Assembly (NCBI RefSeq): GCF_900215575.1
Contig: NZ_OBEJ01000003.1
Coordinates: forward strand, 434,001 to 498,000
Direction of reading: 5' to 3'
DNA from: Natronoarchaeum philippinense
Lineage (GTDB): Archaea > Halobacteriota > Halobacteria > Halobacteriales > Natronoarchaeaceae
DNA length: 64,000 nt
Position numbers and translations under genes: made by a program. The notes under the pieces were generated by a model, which was not told the origin of the DNA, did no database searches, and saw nothing but the letters and a program-made list of their open reading frames with translations. Shown here one piece after another: positions 18,056-24,817 of the stretch (position 1 is the first letter of the stretch; each line of letters begins with the position of its first letter).

Positions 18056-19573
18056 TCAGGCGGCGTCTGTCGGCGTCGCCTGCTCGGCGTCTACGTCGAC
18101 CGACTCCAACGTCTCGCTGAGTTCGTCGGCCTGATCGGAGAGTCGGTCGATACTCTCGTTGACTCGGGAGAGCGCGGTAGACTGTGATTCGGCGGTGGTC
18201 GCCGCGCGCTCGGCTTCGTCGGCCGTCGTCGAGGAGACCTCGGTCGCGTCCGCGACCGTCTCGAGTACCTCGCCGACCGAGTCGGCCTGCTGTTCGGTCG
18301 TCTCGTTGATGGCCTGCACGCCCGCGTTGGTCTGGGCTGCCACCCGGGCGATCTCTTCCAGCGAGTCGATCGCGTCCTCGACGGAGGCGGTCTGCTGGGC
18401 GATCAACTCGCTCGTCTGCTCGGCCTCGCCGACGGTCTGTTCGGTCTGGGACCGGATGTTGTCGAGGCGTTCCTCGACCTCGTCGGCCGCTTCCTTGGAG
18501 CGCTCGGCCAGCTCCTTGATCTCGGTAGCGACGACCGCGAAGCCCTCCTCCTCGCCGGTGCGTGACGCTTCGATGTTGGCGTTCAGTGCGAGCAGGTTCG
18601 TCTCCTCGGCGACCTCTCGGATCGACTCGATAAGCTCGTCGATCTGGGTAACCTCGGCTTCGAGTTGTTCGAGCGCCTCGACGGTTTGGGCGGATTCGGA
18701 CTGGATCTGGCTCATGCCTTCGATCGCGTCGGTCGCGGCGTCGCGGCCCTCGCGACCGACTTCCGCGGTCCGCTCGGCGATGTCGGCGACCTCGGCCGTC
18801 GAAACGGACATCTCCTTGACGGTCGCCGAGAGGTCGCCGACCTCGTCGGTGGCACGTTCGAGTTCGGCGGCCTGAGTGGTCGACTCCTCGGCGATCTCGT
18901 CGAGCATCTCCTGAACTCGGTCGGCACCCTCACTGATTTCTTGGGTCGAAAGGGTCACCTCGTGGCTGTAGGCGGCGACCTCGTCGGCGAAGCCGCGAAT
19001 GTCGGCCAGCGTGGTCGCGGTCTCGTCGAGTAGGGTGTTCACCGACGCGGCGGTCGTCTGGGCCGTATCGTCGGACCACTCTTCGTCGACGCGAACGGTG
19101 AAATCGTCCTCGGCAGCGACGCGCTCGGCACACCGCTCAATGTCCGCGGCAAGAGCGTCGCGCTCCTGTGCGTGGCGTCGCAGCGTCGCACGGTCGTCTT
19201 CGAGTTCGCTGACCTGCTCTCGCAGCGTCGACGACTCGCGGACGCTGTCGTTGAGCTCGCTCGCCGCCAATTCGAGGGCAGGATTGCTCCAACTCTCCTC
19301 TATCTGGTCACCTGTACTGCGGGCTTCCAGCGCCGTCCGGAACGCCTCGCGGTCGCCAGCGTCGCTGCTGGAGCGCCGCGCGGACAGTGCCGTCCCGACG
19401 GCGGTGCTGGCGAGGACGCCCGCCCCACCGGCGGCAGCGACAGTGGGATCGACGTTCCCGGTACCGACGAGCGCGCCGGCGAGAACGACGCCGCCGACGA
19501 GTAGCGTCACGATCCCGAGCGAGACGGCACCGATCCCATCCCCGCTGTCGTCGACGGTGGTGTCAGCAGCCAT
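18056..19573 (-). CDS. Methyl-accepting chemotaxis transducer without extracellular sensor domain
   Basis: The ATG at 19573 (MAADTT) is used; a GTG at 19582 would overlap the end of the H-NOX gene. Two hydrophobic segments near residues 15-60 are separated by only a few residues, so there is no room for an extracellular ligand-binding domain. The rest is a long coiled-coil cytoplasmic region with the kinase-control hairpin near residue 330 (NLLALNANIEASRTGEEEGF, then AVVATEIKELAERS) and methylation helices rich in Glu/Gln pairs. It acts through CheA/CheW at the membrane. Being adjacent to H-NOX suggests that its input is that haem protein. Confidence 0.92.
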   Translation of the reverse strand: MAADTTVDDSGDGIGAVSLGIVTLLVGGVVLAGALVGTGNVDPTVAAAGGAGVLASTAVGTALSARRSSSDAGDREAFRTALEARSTGDQIEESWSNPALELAASELNDSVRESSTLREQVSELEDDRATLRRHAQERDALAADIERCAERVAAEDDFTVRVDEEWSDDTAQTTAASVNTLLDETATTLADIRGFADEVAAYSHEVTLSTQEISEGADRVQEMLDEIAEESTTQAAELERATDEVGDLSATVKEMSVSTAEVADIAERTAEVGREGRDAATDAIEGMSQIQSESAQTVEALEQLEAEVTQIDELIESIREVAEETNLLALNANIEASRTGEEEGFAVVATEIKELAERSKEAADEVEERLDNIRSQTEQTVGEAEQTSELIAQQTASVEDAIDSLEEIARVAAQTNAGVQAINETTEQQADSVGEVLETVADATEVSSTTADEAERAATTAESQSTALSRVNESIDRLSDQADELSETLESVDVDAEQATPTDAA

Positions 19574-19574
19574 C

Positions 19575-20150
19575 TCAGTCACCCACCTGTCCCGCGGCTT
19601 CCGGATTCTGAACTCGCTGAACGCTAAACGTACACTGCTCGTCGCCCTCGAGCATACAGGTGTGTTCCTTGTAGCGATACGCCTCGTCGTAGTAGTCTCC
19701 GACGCCTTCGATGAGCCCGGGGATCCACTGGCACCACTGTCGTTGGGAGCCGTAGACGATCTTCAGCGTCCGGTCGTCGATCTCGTCGATGCGCAAGACC
19801 GGCGGCGTCATCTCGCCCATCCGGCGCTGTCGGAGTTGCGTGTGGATCGCTTCGATCTGGGAGAGCAAGTCGAGGCCATCCCAGTGGGGCTCGACGTACG
19901 CGCTGCCGTAGATGTCGATGATCGGTTCGATGATCCACTCTCCCCAGTCGTACATGAACGCCTTCATCGAGGTGTCGGTGACATCGAGCGCTGCATCCAG
20001 CAACTCGACGGTGACTTCCTCGTCGTAGGTCGTGACTGCGACGTACATCTCGCCCTCCCGCCCCGCTTGCGCCTGCACGTCCGCCCACGTCTCCGTGTCG
20101 TACTGCTCGACGATGTAATCTTTGAGCGTCTTCAGAATGATGCCATGCAT
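19575..20150 (-). CDS. H-NOX (HNOB) haem nitric-oxide/oxygen binding protein
   Basis: From ATG 20150 (MHGIILKTLKDYIVEQY) the protein is 191 aa, the standard standalone H-NOX length. The proximal haem ligand is His103 (EAIHTQL) and the haem-propionate motif YxSxR is Y133-G-S135-Q-R137, matching positions 102/131/133/135 of the well-studied Thermoanaerobacter protein. The distal position equivalent to its Tyr140 is Trp142 here, which by family rules predicts NO rather than O2 binding. Cysteines in WCQW and HTCMLEGDEQC may bind zinc or form a redox pair. It stops one base before the ATG of the transducer gene. Confidence 0.88.
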   Translation of the reverse strand: MHGIILKTLKDYIVEQYDTETWADVQAQAGREGEMYVAVTTYDEEVTVELLDAALDVTDTSMKAFMYDWGEWIIEPIIDIYGSAYVEPHWDGLDLLSQIEAIHTQLRQRRMGEMTPPVLRIDEIDDRTLKIVYGSQRQWCQWIPGLIEGVGDYYDEAYRYKEHTCMLEGDEQCTFSVQRVQNPEAAGQVGD

Positions 20151-20242
20151 CAGCAACTGACCCCGCGCTGGAACGGCCAGCAGACGCCGGCGGCTGCCGG
20201 ACCCGGCGTCTTCCTCCGTGCGATCTTCAGGTCGAGAACCAT
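20150..20242 (-). CDS. Possible 30-codon leader ORF upstream of H-NOX
   Basis: An ATG at 20242 opens a 30-codon frame (MVLDLKIARRK... ending QRGVSC) whose TGA shares its A with the H-NOX ATG (TGATG). A TATA element at 20271-20276 lies about 30 nt upstream of this ATG, so this is the first start codon a leaderless transcript would present. It may be a coupling leader peptide or a chance frame; the peptide has no recognisable domain. Confidence 0.35.
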   Translation of the reverse strand: MVLDLKIARRKTPGPAAAGVCWPFQRGVSC

Positions 20243-20484
20243 GCTGACTACTATCCAAGTATCGGAGAAATATAAATCCACATATGATAGATATAAGCCA
20301 TATATCGGGAGTAAAACAGCGATCAGCGGCTTTCCGATGCATGAGCACTCGGGAGCGCAACCGAACTGCCGCGTCCGACAGCGACGCCTTGCTCGACAGC
20401 GGCGTCAAGCCACACTGAGCGTCGGCGTCCCGTAGCGACCCGCTGCTATGCACAGTGGCAGAACCAGCGCCGGTGATCCGACGC
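20151..20484. other. 334-bp intergenic region upstream of H-NOX
   Basis: The segment 20245-20315 is AT-rich. On the minus strand it contains TTTATA at 20271-20276 as the best promoter candidate, and further TATA-like runs around 20285-20305. Apart from the leader frame, only a 25-codon plus-strand frame at 20341-20418 is present, and I do not consider it supported. The rest shows no gene. Confidence 0.5.
20271..20276 (-). promoter_or_regulatory. TATA element for the H-NOX/transducer operon
   Basis: The minus strand reads GGATTTATATTTCTCC. The TTTATA core is 29-34 nt upstream of the leader ATG at 20242 and about 120 nt upstream of the H-NOX ATG. Confidence 0.5.
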
Positions 20485-20847
20485 TCAGGCCGCCGCGTCG
20501 CAGTCCTCGTGGACGATCTCGCCGGCCGCATTCGGCCCGCGAGCCTGCCCCGGGACGATGGGTTCGCCACAGGCTGCACAGCGGAACTCGTCGTCAGCCG
20601 ACTCCGCCTCGGCAGTCTCCTCGTCTGTCGAGCTTGCGTCGGCGCCGAGCGAGTCGATATCGAGGTCGGTCATCTCGTCGCTTTCGGTCGTCGCCTGATA
20701 CCCGAGCGCGACGGCGCCGCCGCCGGCAAGCAGGGCGCGCAACCGTTTCCCCTTCCGGAGCGAACAGAGCGCGACGACCCCGAGAACGCCGGCAGCGAGT
20801 GTTCGAGCGAGGCGACCGCGGTCGTCAGCGATCTCTTCCAGATCCAT
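20485..20847 (-). CDS. Membrane/zinc-ribbon small protein, 120 aa
   Basis: The start at 20847 (MDLEEIADDRGRLARTLAAG) gives an N-terminal region like the DUF2892 membrane family, with hydrophobic segments LAAGVLGVVALCSL and ALLAGGGAVALGY. An acidic linker leads to a C-terminal CAACGEPI...HEDC zinc-ribbon-like motif at about residues 95-118. The arrangement suggests a membrane-tethered zinc module facing the cytoplasm. It ends 243 bp before the H-NOX leader on the same strand and is next to the left end of the IS605-type element. Function unknown. Confidence 0.65.
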   Translation of the reverse strand: MDLEEIADDRGRLARTLAAGVLGVVALCSLRKGKRLRALLAGGGAVALGYQATTESDEMTDLDIDSLGADASSTDEETAEAESADDEFRCAACGEPIVPGQARGPNAAGEIVHEDCDAAA

Positions 20848-20934
20848 ACCAGAACGTGAGCGGTCTGGCCCCTTGAAACTCACCGTCGCCGTTGCTCTGG
20901 CACCCGCGCGGACTCAGCGTTTTCGAGGTGGAGC

Positions 20935-20987
20935 CTCCGGCCTCAAGGAGCGACCGAAGCGTAGCAAAGGGAGTGAGTAGGCCGGAG
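20935..20987 (+). repeat. Left-end hairpin of the tnpB element
   Basis: CTCCGGCCT (20935-20943) pairs perfectly with AGGCCGGAG (20979-20987) around a 35-nt loop. The loop begins CAAGGAGCGACC, shared with the right-end hairpin. Confidence 0.65.
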
Positions 20988-21080
20988 AGGAAACCGACAT
21001 GGTACGACACAACCAGCATACTGCGACCGATCGACTCCCGAACGTATAACTACCGTCAGGTGCTCTCTGAAGTTCTGGAC

Positions 21081-22322
21081 GTGCGTCGAACTGCCGTCGT
21101 GAAACTCGACCTTTCCGACGAGCAACGTGATGCACTCCACCGAACTGCCGAGCAATACCTGTATTGCGCGAACCGAACCGCCGACTACTGTTGGTCCGAC
21201 ACCACCTACACCGAGTGCAGAACCAACAAGAGACAGGTTCGTGACGCACTCTACTCCGAGCTTCGAGAGGAGACAGACCTACAGGCACAACTCGTCCAAG
21301 CCGCCATCAAACGCGCCGTCGAAGCCGTCAAAGCGTGTGTCGAACGGTGGAAGAAAGGGCAGCGTGTCTCTTGCCCGACGTTTACCGCTGAAACGATGGA
21401 CTACGACGCACGGAGCGCGACCTTCTACCCCAACAAGGTATCGCTGGCAACCGTCGAGGGGCGGATAGAACCATCGTTCGTTCTCCCGGCAGACAGCCCG
21501 ACGCCCTACGAGCGGTACGTTCTCTCCGAGGACTACGAGTTCCGCGAAAGTACGGTTCGATACGACGCGGTGGACGGCGAGTTCTACATCCAACTCTCGA
21601 CGCGGCGAATAGACGGTGACGCAGAGGTTTCGGAAGATACCGGGCACCCCGACCAAACGGTCCTCGGTATCGACCTCGGCGTCAACTCGTTGGCAGTCTC
21701 CTCGACCGGTACGTTCTGGCAGGGAGACGACTACGACCACTGGTGCCGTGAGTTTGAGAAGCGGCGTGGTGAGATGCAACAGCGCGGCACACAAGCCGCG
21801 CACAACGCCTTGCTTCGCCTCGGGAAGCGCGAAGAAGCGTGGCGGAAACAGTACATCCACACGGCCGCTAACGAACTTGTCGCGGAAGCTGTCGAACACG
21901 ACTGCGACGTTATTGTGTTCGAGGAGTTGACCGACATTCGAGAGCGGCTTCCGCAGGCGAAGTGGCACCACGTGTGGGCGTTCCGACGCCTCTACGAGTA
22001 CGTCTCCTACAAAGCGCCCGAACAGGGCATCTCCGTGGAGCAAGTCGAACCGAATCACACGTCTCAACGCTGTTCTCGGACGGATTGTGGGTTCACGCAC
22101 GAGGACAACCGCCGCGGAGAACACTTCTGTTGCCAGAAGTGTGGCTACGAGGTGAACGCGGATTACAACGGTGCGAAGAATATCGGGCTACGGTACGCCC
22201 GAAAGCGGACACACAGACTCCGTTCCTCGCCCAAGTCGGGGAGCGGAGACGCAGAAGTAGACCTGCGTGTGAATGGTGGGACGTTGAACGGCGAGAGTCA
22301 CCGGCCTATTGCTGGTGACTGA
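21081..22322 (+). CDS. tnpB: TnpB RNA-guided endonuclease of an IS605-type element
   Basis: The GTG at 21081 (VRRTAVVKLDLSDEQRDAL) matches the usual start of haloarchaeal TnpB; the open frame to 20892 overlaps the left-end hairpin. The protein has 413 aa. RuvC residues are intact: Asp in LGIDLGVNSLAV (about 199), Glu in VIVFEELTDIR (about 279) and Asp in NADYNGAKNIG (about 362). A four-cysteine zinc finger (CSRTDCGF...CCQKCGY) sits between the last two. Characterised TnpB proteins cut DNA guided by an RNA made from the element's right end and help the element persist. No frameshift or missing residue is visible, so this copy may be active. Confidence 0.9.
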   Translation: MRRTAVVKLDLSDEQRDALHRTAEQYLYCANRTADYCWSDTTYTECRTNKRQVRDALYSELREETDLQAQLVQAAIKRAVEAVKACVERWKKGQRVSCPTFTAETMDYDARSATFYPNKVSLATVEGRIEPSFVLPADSPTPYERYVLSEDYEFRESTVRYDAVDGEFYIQLSTRRIDGDAEVSEDTGHPDQTVLGIDLGVNSLAVSSTGTFWQGDDYDHWCREFEKRRGEMQQRGTQAAHNALLRLGKREEAWRKQYIHTAANELVAEAVEHDCDVIVFEELTDIRERLPQAKWHHVWAFRRLYEYVSYKAPEQGISVEQVEPNHTSQRCSRTDCGFTHEDNRRGEHFCCQKCGYEVNADYNGAKNIGLRYARKRTHRLRSSPKSGSGDAEVDLRVNGGTLNGESHRPIAGD

Positions 22323-22343
22323 TTGCCGGGAGTCCACATCAAA

Positions 22344-22448
22344 GCCACCGAAAGGCGAAGCCTTTCGAGGCCTCGATAGAGCTCCGCTCTATCGGTGGCC
22401 CCACCCTCAAGGACCGAGGCGCGTATGCGCCGAGGGAGTAGGGTGGGG
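22344..22448 (+). ncRNA. Predicted omega RNA scaffold at the tnpB right end
   Basis: Directly after the tnpB stop, GCCACCG (22344-22350) pairs with CGGTGGC (22393-22399), enclosing two perfect hairpins: CGAAAGGC/GCCTTTCG (22349-22367) and CGATAGAGC/GCTCTATCG (22374-22394). A third hairpin CCCCACCCT/AGGGTGGGG (22399-22448) has an inner stem GGCGC/GCGCC. This matches the position of guide RNA scaffolds and of 3' sense-overlapping RNAs known for haloarchaeal tnpB genes. The guide would be the flank starting about 22449. Transcription is not shown by the sequence. Confidence 0.65.
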
Positions 22449-22452
22449 TAGT

Positions 22453-22650
22453 TTACTCGGGATCGTAGTGGAAGATGTCCTCGATGTCACACTCGAAGTA
22501 CAGCGCCAACTCGAAGGCCAACTCCAAGCTCGGATCGTACCGGCCTCGCTCGATGGCGTTGATCGTCTGACGCGAGACCCCGACGGCGTCGGACAGTTCC
22601 GCTTGTGTCACGTCCGCCTTCGCGCGCCAGACTTTGAGATCGTTCTCCAT
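22453..22650 (-). CDS. XRE/Cro-type HTH regulator, 65 aa
   Basis: A compact HTH_3 protein: KVWRAKADVTQAELSDAVGV followed by SRQTINAIERGRYDPSLELA and ending CDIEDIFHYDPE. It belongs to the short YozG-like group usually paired with a multi-pass membrane protein. Here that partner lies 3 nt upstream, so the two are co-transcribed. The stop codon is 5 bp from the right end of the tnpB element, so the element inserted at the edge of the gene without changing the visible protein. Confidence 0.88.
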   Translation of the reverse strand: MENDLKVWRAKADVTQAELSDAVGVSRQTINAIERGRYDPSLELAFELALYFECDIEDIFHYDPE

Positions 22651-22653
22651 TGT

Positions 22654-23043
22654 TCACATAACCCGGCTGTAGTACAACGCTGTCACGAAGAATACTACGA
22701 AGGGAATCATCATGAGCCACGTCAGCGGATCGAGCACTGGTGTCGCGATGCCGCCGCTACGGTCCAGTGCTGCCACGACCGACGCCGCCCAGTAGAACGC
22801 CCAGAGGGCGATCGCTGCCGCGCGGAGTCCGATCTTGAGGTACCGCTCGTCGAAGTCGTCTCGCTGCTCGACGAGCCGGAACCCCCACACGCCGGCAACG
22901 GTCACGACGAGGCCGCCACCGACGGCGAGGGCGGTCCCGGTCGACGGCTGGGGTGCGACATCGGCACCGACAGTCAGCGCGAGGACGCCGAGGGCCATCA
23001 GCACGATGCTACTGTGGGTCTGGGTGCGGTAGGTCAGTCCCAT
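22654..23043 (-). CDS. DUF2178-like four-helix membrane protein, 129 aa
   Basis: Hydrophobic segments are visible at about residues 10-30, 38-57, 72-93 and 103-126, with a polar loop RLVEQRDDFDERYLKIGLRA before the third. The DERY loop and gene order (membrane protein, then short XRE regulator) match DUF2178 pairs. A TATA-like TTATTTCA lies about 25 nt before the ATG. The pair may form a small stress or antitoxin-like regulatory unit, but no function is established. Confidence 0.75.
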   Translation of the reverse strand: MGLTYRTQTHSSIVLMALGVLALTVGADVAPQPSTGTALAVGGGLVVTVAGVWGFRLVEQRDDFDERYLKIGLRAAAIALWAFYWAASVVAALDRSGGIATPVLDPLTWLMMIPFVVFFVTALYYSRVM

Positions 23044-23233
23044 TCTGTGTAAAGCTAACTTTCCAATATGAAATAAGTGTTTTCCATAGTGTCGGAGAAA
23101 AACGACCCACTAGGGACGACTGCACACAGAAGGATCGAGAAAATAGCGATTCAGAACGTGCCCACGATGGCGCGTGAGTAGCGCCGAAATCGGGAGTATT
23201 CGACTCAGCACATCAGATGGCGTCTTCGGCCAC

Positions 23234-23464
23234 TCACTCCAGACAGACGTAGGTTCGCGTCGTCCCGACATCCTCGATCGTCCTGATGCCCGCGGTCAGT
23301 GTGCGCTGGAGATCGTGGGTGTGATCGCCTTCGAGTTCCGCGACGATATCGAACTCGCCGCCGACGACGTGTGCCTCGGCGACGCCGTCGAGCGCTCGTA
23401 TGGACTCACAAACCGCAGTTGACGTTCCCGCACCGGTGTCGATCACAGTGTACGCCCGGACCAT
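23234..23464 (-). CDS. Lrp/AsnC ligand-binding (RAM) domain protein, 76 aa
   Basis: The start at 23464 (MVRAYTVIDTGAGTS) gives only the dimeric alpha/beta-barrel effector domain of the Lrp/AsnC family, with VAEAHVVGGEFDIVAELEGD as the central strand pair. There is no HTH. Such stand-alone RAM proteins are common in haloarchaea and bind small effectors such as amino acids, sometimes modulating full-length Lrp proteins. It is divergent from the globin gene with 100 bp between. A longer frame to 23527 would overlap the region of the globin promoter and is not preferred. Confidence 0.85.
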   Translation of the reverse strand: MVRAYTVIDTGAGTSTAVCESIRALDGVAEAHVVGGEFDIVAELEGDHTHDLQRTLTAGIRTIEDVGTTRTYVCLE

Positions 23465-23536
23465 ACCTGCACGTTCGAGCGGCGAGGTCAAAGCTACCCC
23501 TGCCACCGAGACCTCCGTCGCCGCCAACGAGGGGTC

Positions 23537-23543
23537 TATATAT
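23537..23543 (+). promoter_or_regulatory. TATA element for the truncated globin gene
   Basis: TATATAT lies 22-28 nt upstream of the ATG at 23565. The element is symmetrical, so it could in principle also help the divergent RAM gene. Confidence 0.5.
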
Positions 23544-23564
23544 CGGGCCGCGCCAAGCGCGGCT

Positions 23565-23936
23565 ATGACCGCGGAGACGCTGTACGAGCGGTTGGGTGGA
23601 CGCGAGGGAATCGGAGCAGTCGTCGACGACTTCTACGATCGGCTGGTCGCCGACGAGTCACTGGGCCCGTTCTTCGAGGACGCGAACGTGGCGTCGCTGC
23701 GCCGAACGCAAACTGACTTCCTCTGCGAGGCGGCGGGCGGCCCGGAGACGTACGACGCCGCGCCGGTCCGCGAGGCCCACAGCCACGTCCCGTTCGAGCC
23801 CGAGCACATCCAGCGCGCCGTCGAACTGCTGTACGAGAGCCTCGACGAGTTCGACGTGGCGCCCGAGGACGCTGACGCCGTCGTCGGCGCCGTCGCCGCG
23901 TACGAGGAGGATCTGTTGGCCGGCTCGGACGACTAG
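23565..23936 (+). CDS. Truncated haemoglobin (group 1), 123 aa
   Basis: The frame MTAETLYERLGGREGIGAVV, then DDFYDRLVADESLGPFF, matches the trHb group I fold; the proximal His lies in REAHSHVPF near residue 72. Truncated globins bind O2 or NO and often dioxygenate NO to nitrate. The start at 23565 is fixed by the TATA element and the family N-terminus, not the upstream ATG at 23400. The stop codon overlaps the stop of the convergent hydrolase gene by 3 bases. The H-NOX gene lies about 3.4 kb away. Confidence 0.88.
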   Translation: MTAETLYERLGGREGIGAVVDDFYDRLVADESLGPFFEDANVASLRRTQTDFLCEAAGGPETYDAAPVREAHSHVPFEPEHIQRAVELLYESLDEFDVAPEDADAVVGAVAAYEEDLLAGSDD

Positions 23937-24724
23937 GACCGCCGCCGCAGGAACGTCCGAAGCTCCCGATACGCGGCGTCGTACCGGGTCCGAAAGACGC
24001 AGTGTTCGGCGCCGGGAACGTGGACGAGTCGGCCGTCGGCAAGCGCAGCTGCGGCGTCGAGGTGATCGGCGCGAGCAGCCGGTTCGGCGTCGGCCTTCAA
24101 CACCAGCGTCGGGCAGCGCACGTCCTCGAAGGCGGTTCCGGCGTCGGGATACCCCTCCCGGGCGACCTGTGCGATTTCGGGGCTACACTCGGTTCGGGCC
24201 AGCGCAAGGGCATACTCCAGTTCGGCACCGTGCGCGCTCGAGTCGTCGATGAACTCCTCGACCGACCGGTCCTGCCATCCTTCGATCTCGGCGCGCTTGT
24301 CCCGCGCGCGAGCGTCGGGATCGCCGAAGTCGCCGAGCATCCCCGCCGGATCTTCGAGGACGAGCGCGCGCGGGAGCTCGGGGTACGCCGCCGCGGCGCA
24401 GTTGGCCGCCGAGCCGCCCATCGAGTGCCCGAAGAAGATGGGATCGTCGAGGTCCAGCGCCCGAACGACGCCGACGAAATCCTCGACGCGGTCGTCGATG
24501 CCGTACCCCGACGCCGGAGCGTCGGATTTGCCGTGGCCGCGGGCGTCGTACATGATGAGGTCGTAGTCCGAGCGCAGATCGGCTGCCAGCGGCGCCCAGC
24601 ACCGGCCGTTGTCGGTGTAGCCGTGTGCCATGACGATCGGCGGTCCTGATCCCGTTCGGTAGTAGTGGATGTCGATGCCGTTCGCGCGGACGGTGCCAGT
24701 CGTCCAGTCGTCCGGTAGATCCAT
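23933..24724 (-). CDS. Alpha/beta hydrolase, 263 aa
   Basis: The ATG at 24724 (MDLPDDWTTGTVRANGIDIHYY) begins the hydrolase; the frame continues open upstream to 25852 only as antisense of the AI-2E gene. The oxyanion region is MAHGYTDNG, the nucleophile is in GHSMGGSAAN, the Asp in KADAEP and the His in PGAEHCVF, so the catalytic triad is complete. The family covers esterases, epoxide and haloalkane hydrolases; the cap domain around residues 130-200 does not identify the substrate. It has no signal peptide and is therefore cytoplasmic. Confidence 0.88.
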   Translation of the reverse strand: MDLPDDWTTGTVRANGIDIHYYRTGSGPPIVMAHGYTDNGRCWAPLAADLRSDYDLIMYDARGHGKSDAPASGYGIDDRVEDFVGVVRALDLDDPIFFGHSMGGSAANCAAAAYPELPRALVLEDPAGMLGDFGDPDARARDKRAEIEGWQDRSVEEFIDDSSAHGAELEYALALARTECSPEIAQVAREGYPDAGTAFEDVRCPTLVLKADAEPAARADHLDAAAALADGRLVHVPGAEHCVFRTRYDAAYRELRTFLRRRS

Positions 24725-24817
24725 GGGAGCACACTGTCGAGGGGGCCCAAAGATGCTTGGGTGCGGGTCATAGTCTCCGTGTCGGTCGTTTTTCCCGCGG
24801 GACGTGGTGAGAGTCGT

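Larger units (their letters stand above)
20934..22448 (+). mobile_element. IS605/IS1341-type element carrying only tnpB
   Basis: The element is bounded by related terminal hairpins: 20935-20987 on the left and 22399-22448 on the right. Both carry CCTCAAGGA(G/C)CGA in the 5' arm and GGGAGT near the 3' arm. Between them is one tnpB gene and no tnpA transposase, so movement would need a transposase in trans. The outer ends are approximate, because IS200/IS605 elements make no target duplication and their cleavage sites sit outside the hairpins. The right hairpin finishes 5 bp from the stop codon of the XRE gene. Base composition is visibly less GC-rich than the neighbours. Confidence 0.75.

Noticed and set aside
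20341-20418. 25-codon plus-strand frame upstream of H-NOX
   Set aside because: No TATA at the right distance, no domain and an antisense position relative to the operon.
21279-22124. Minus-strand frame of 281 codons inside tnpB
   Set aside because: No family features and no promoter; it mirrors TnpB codon use.
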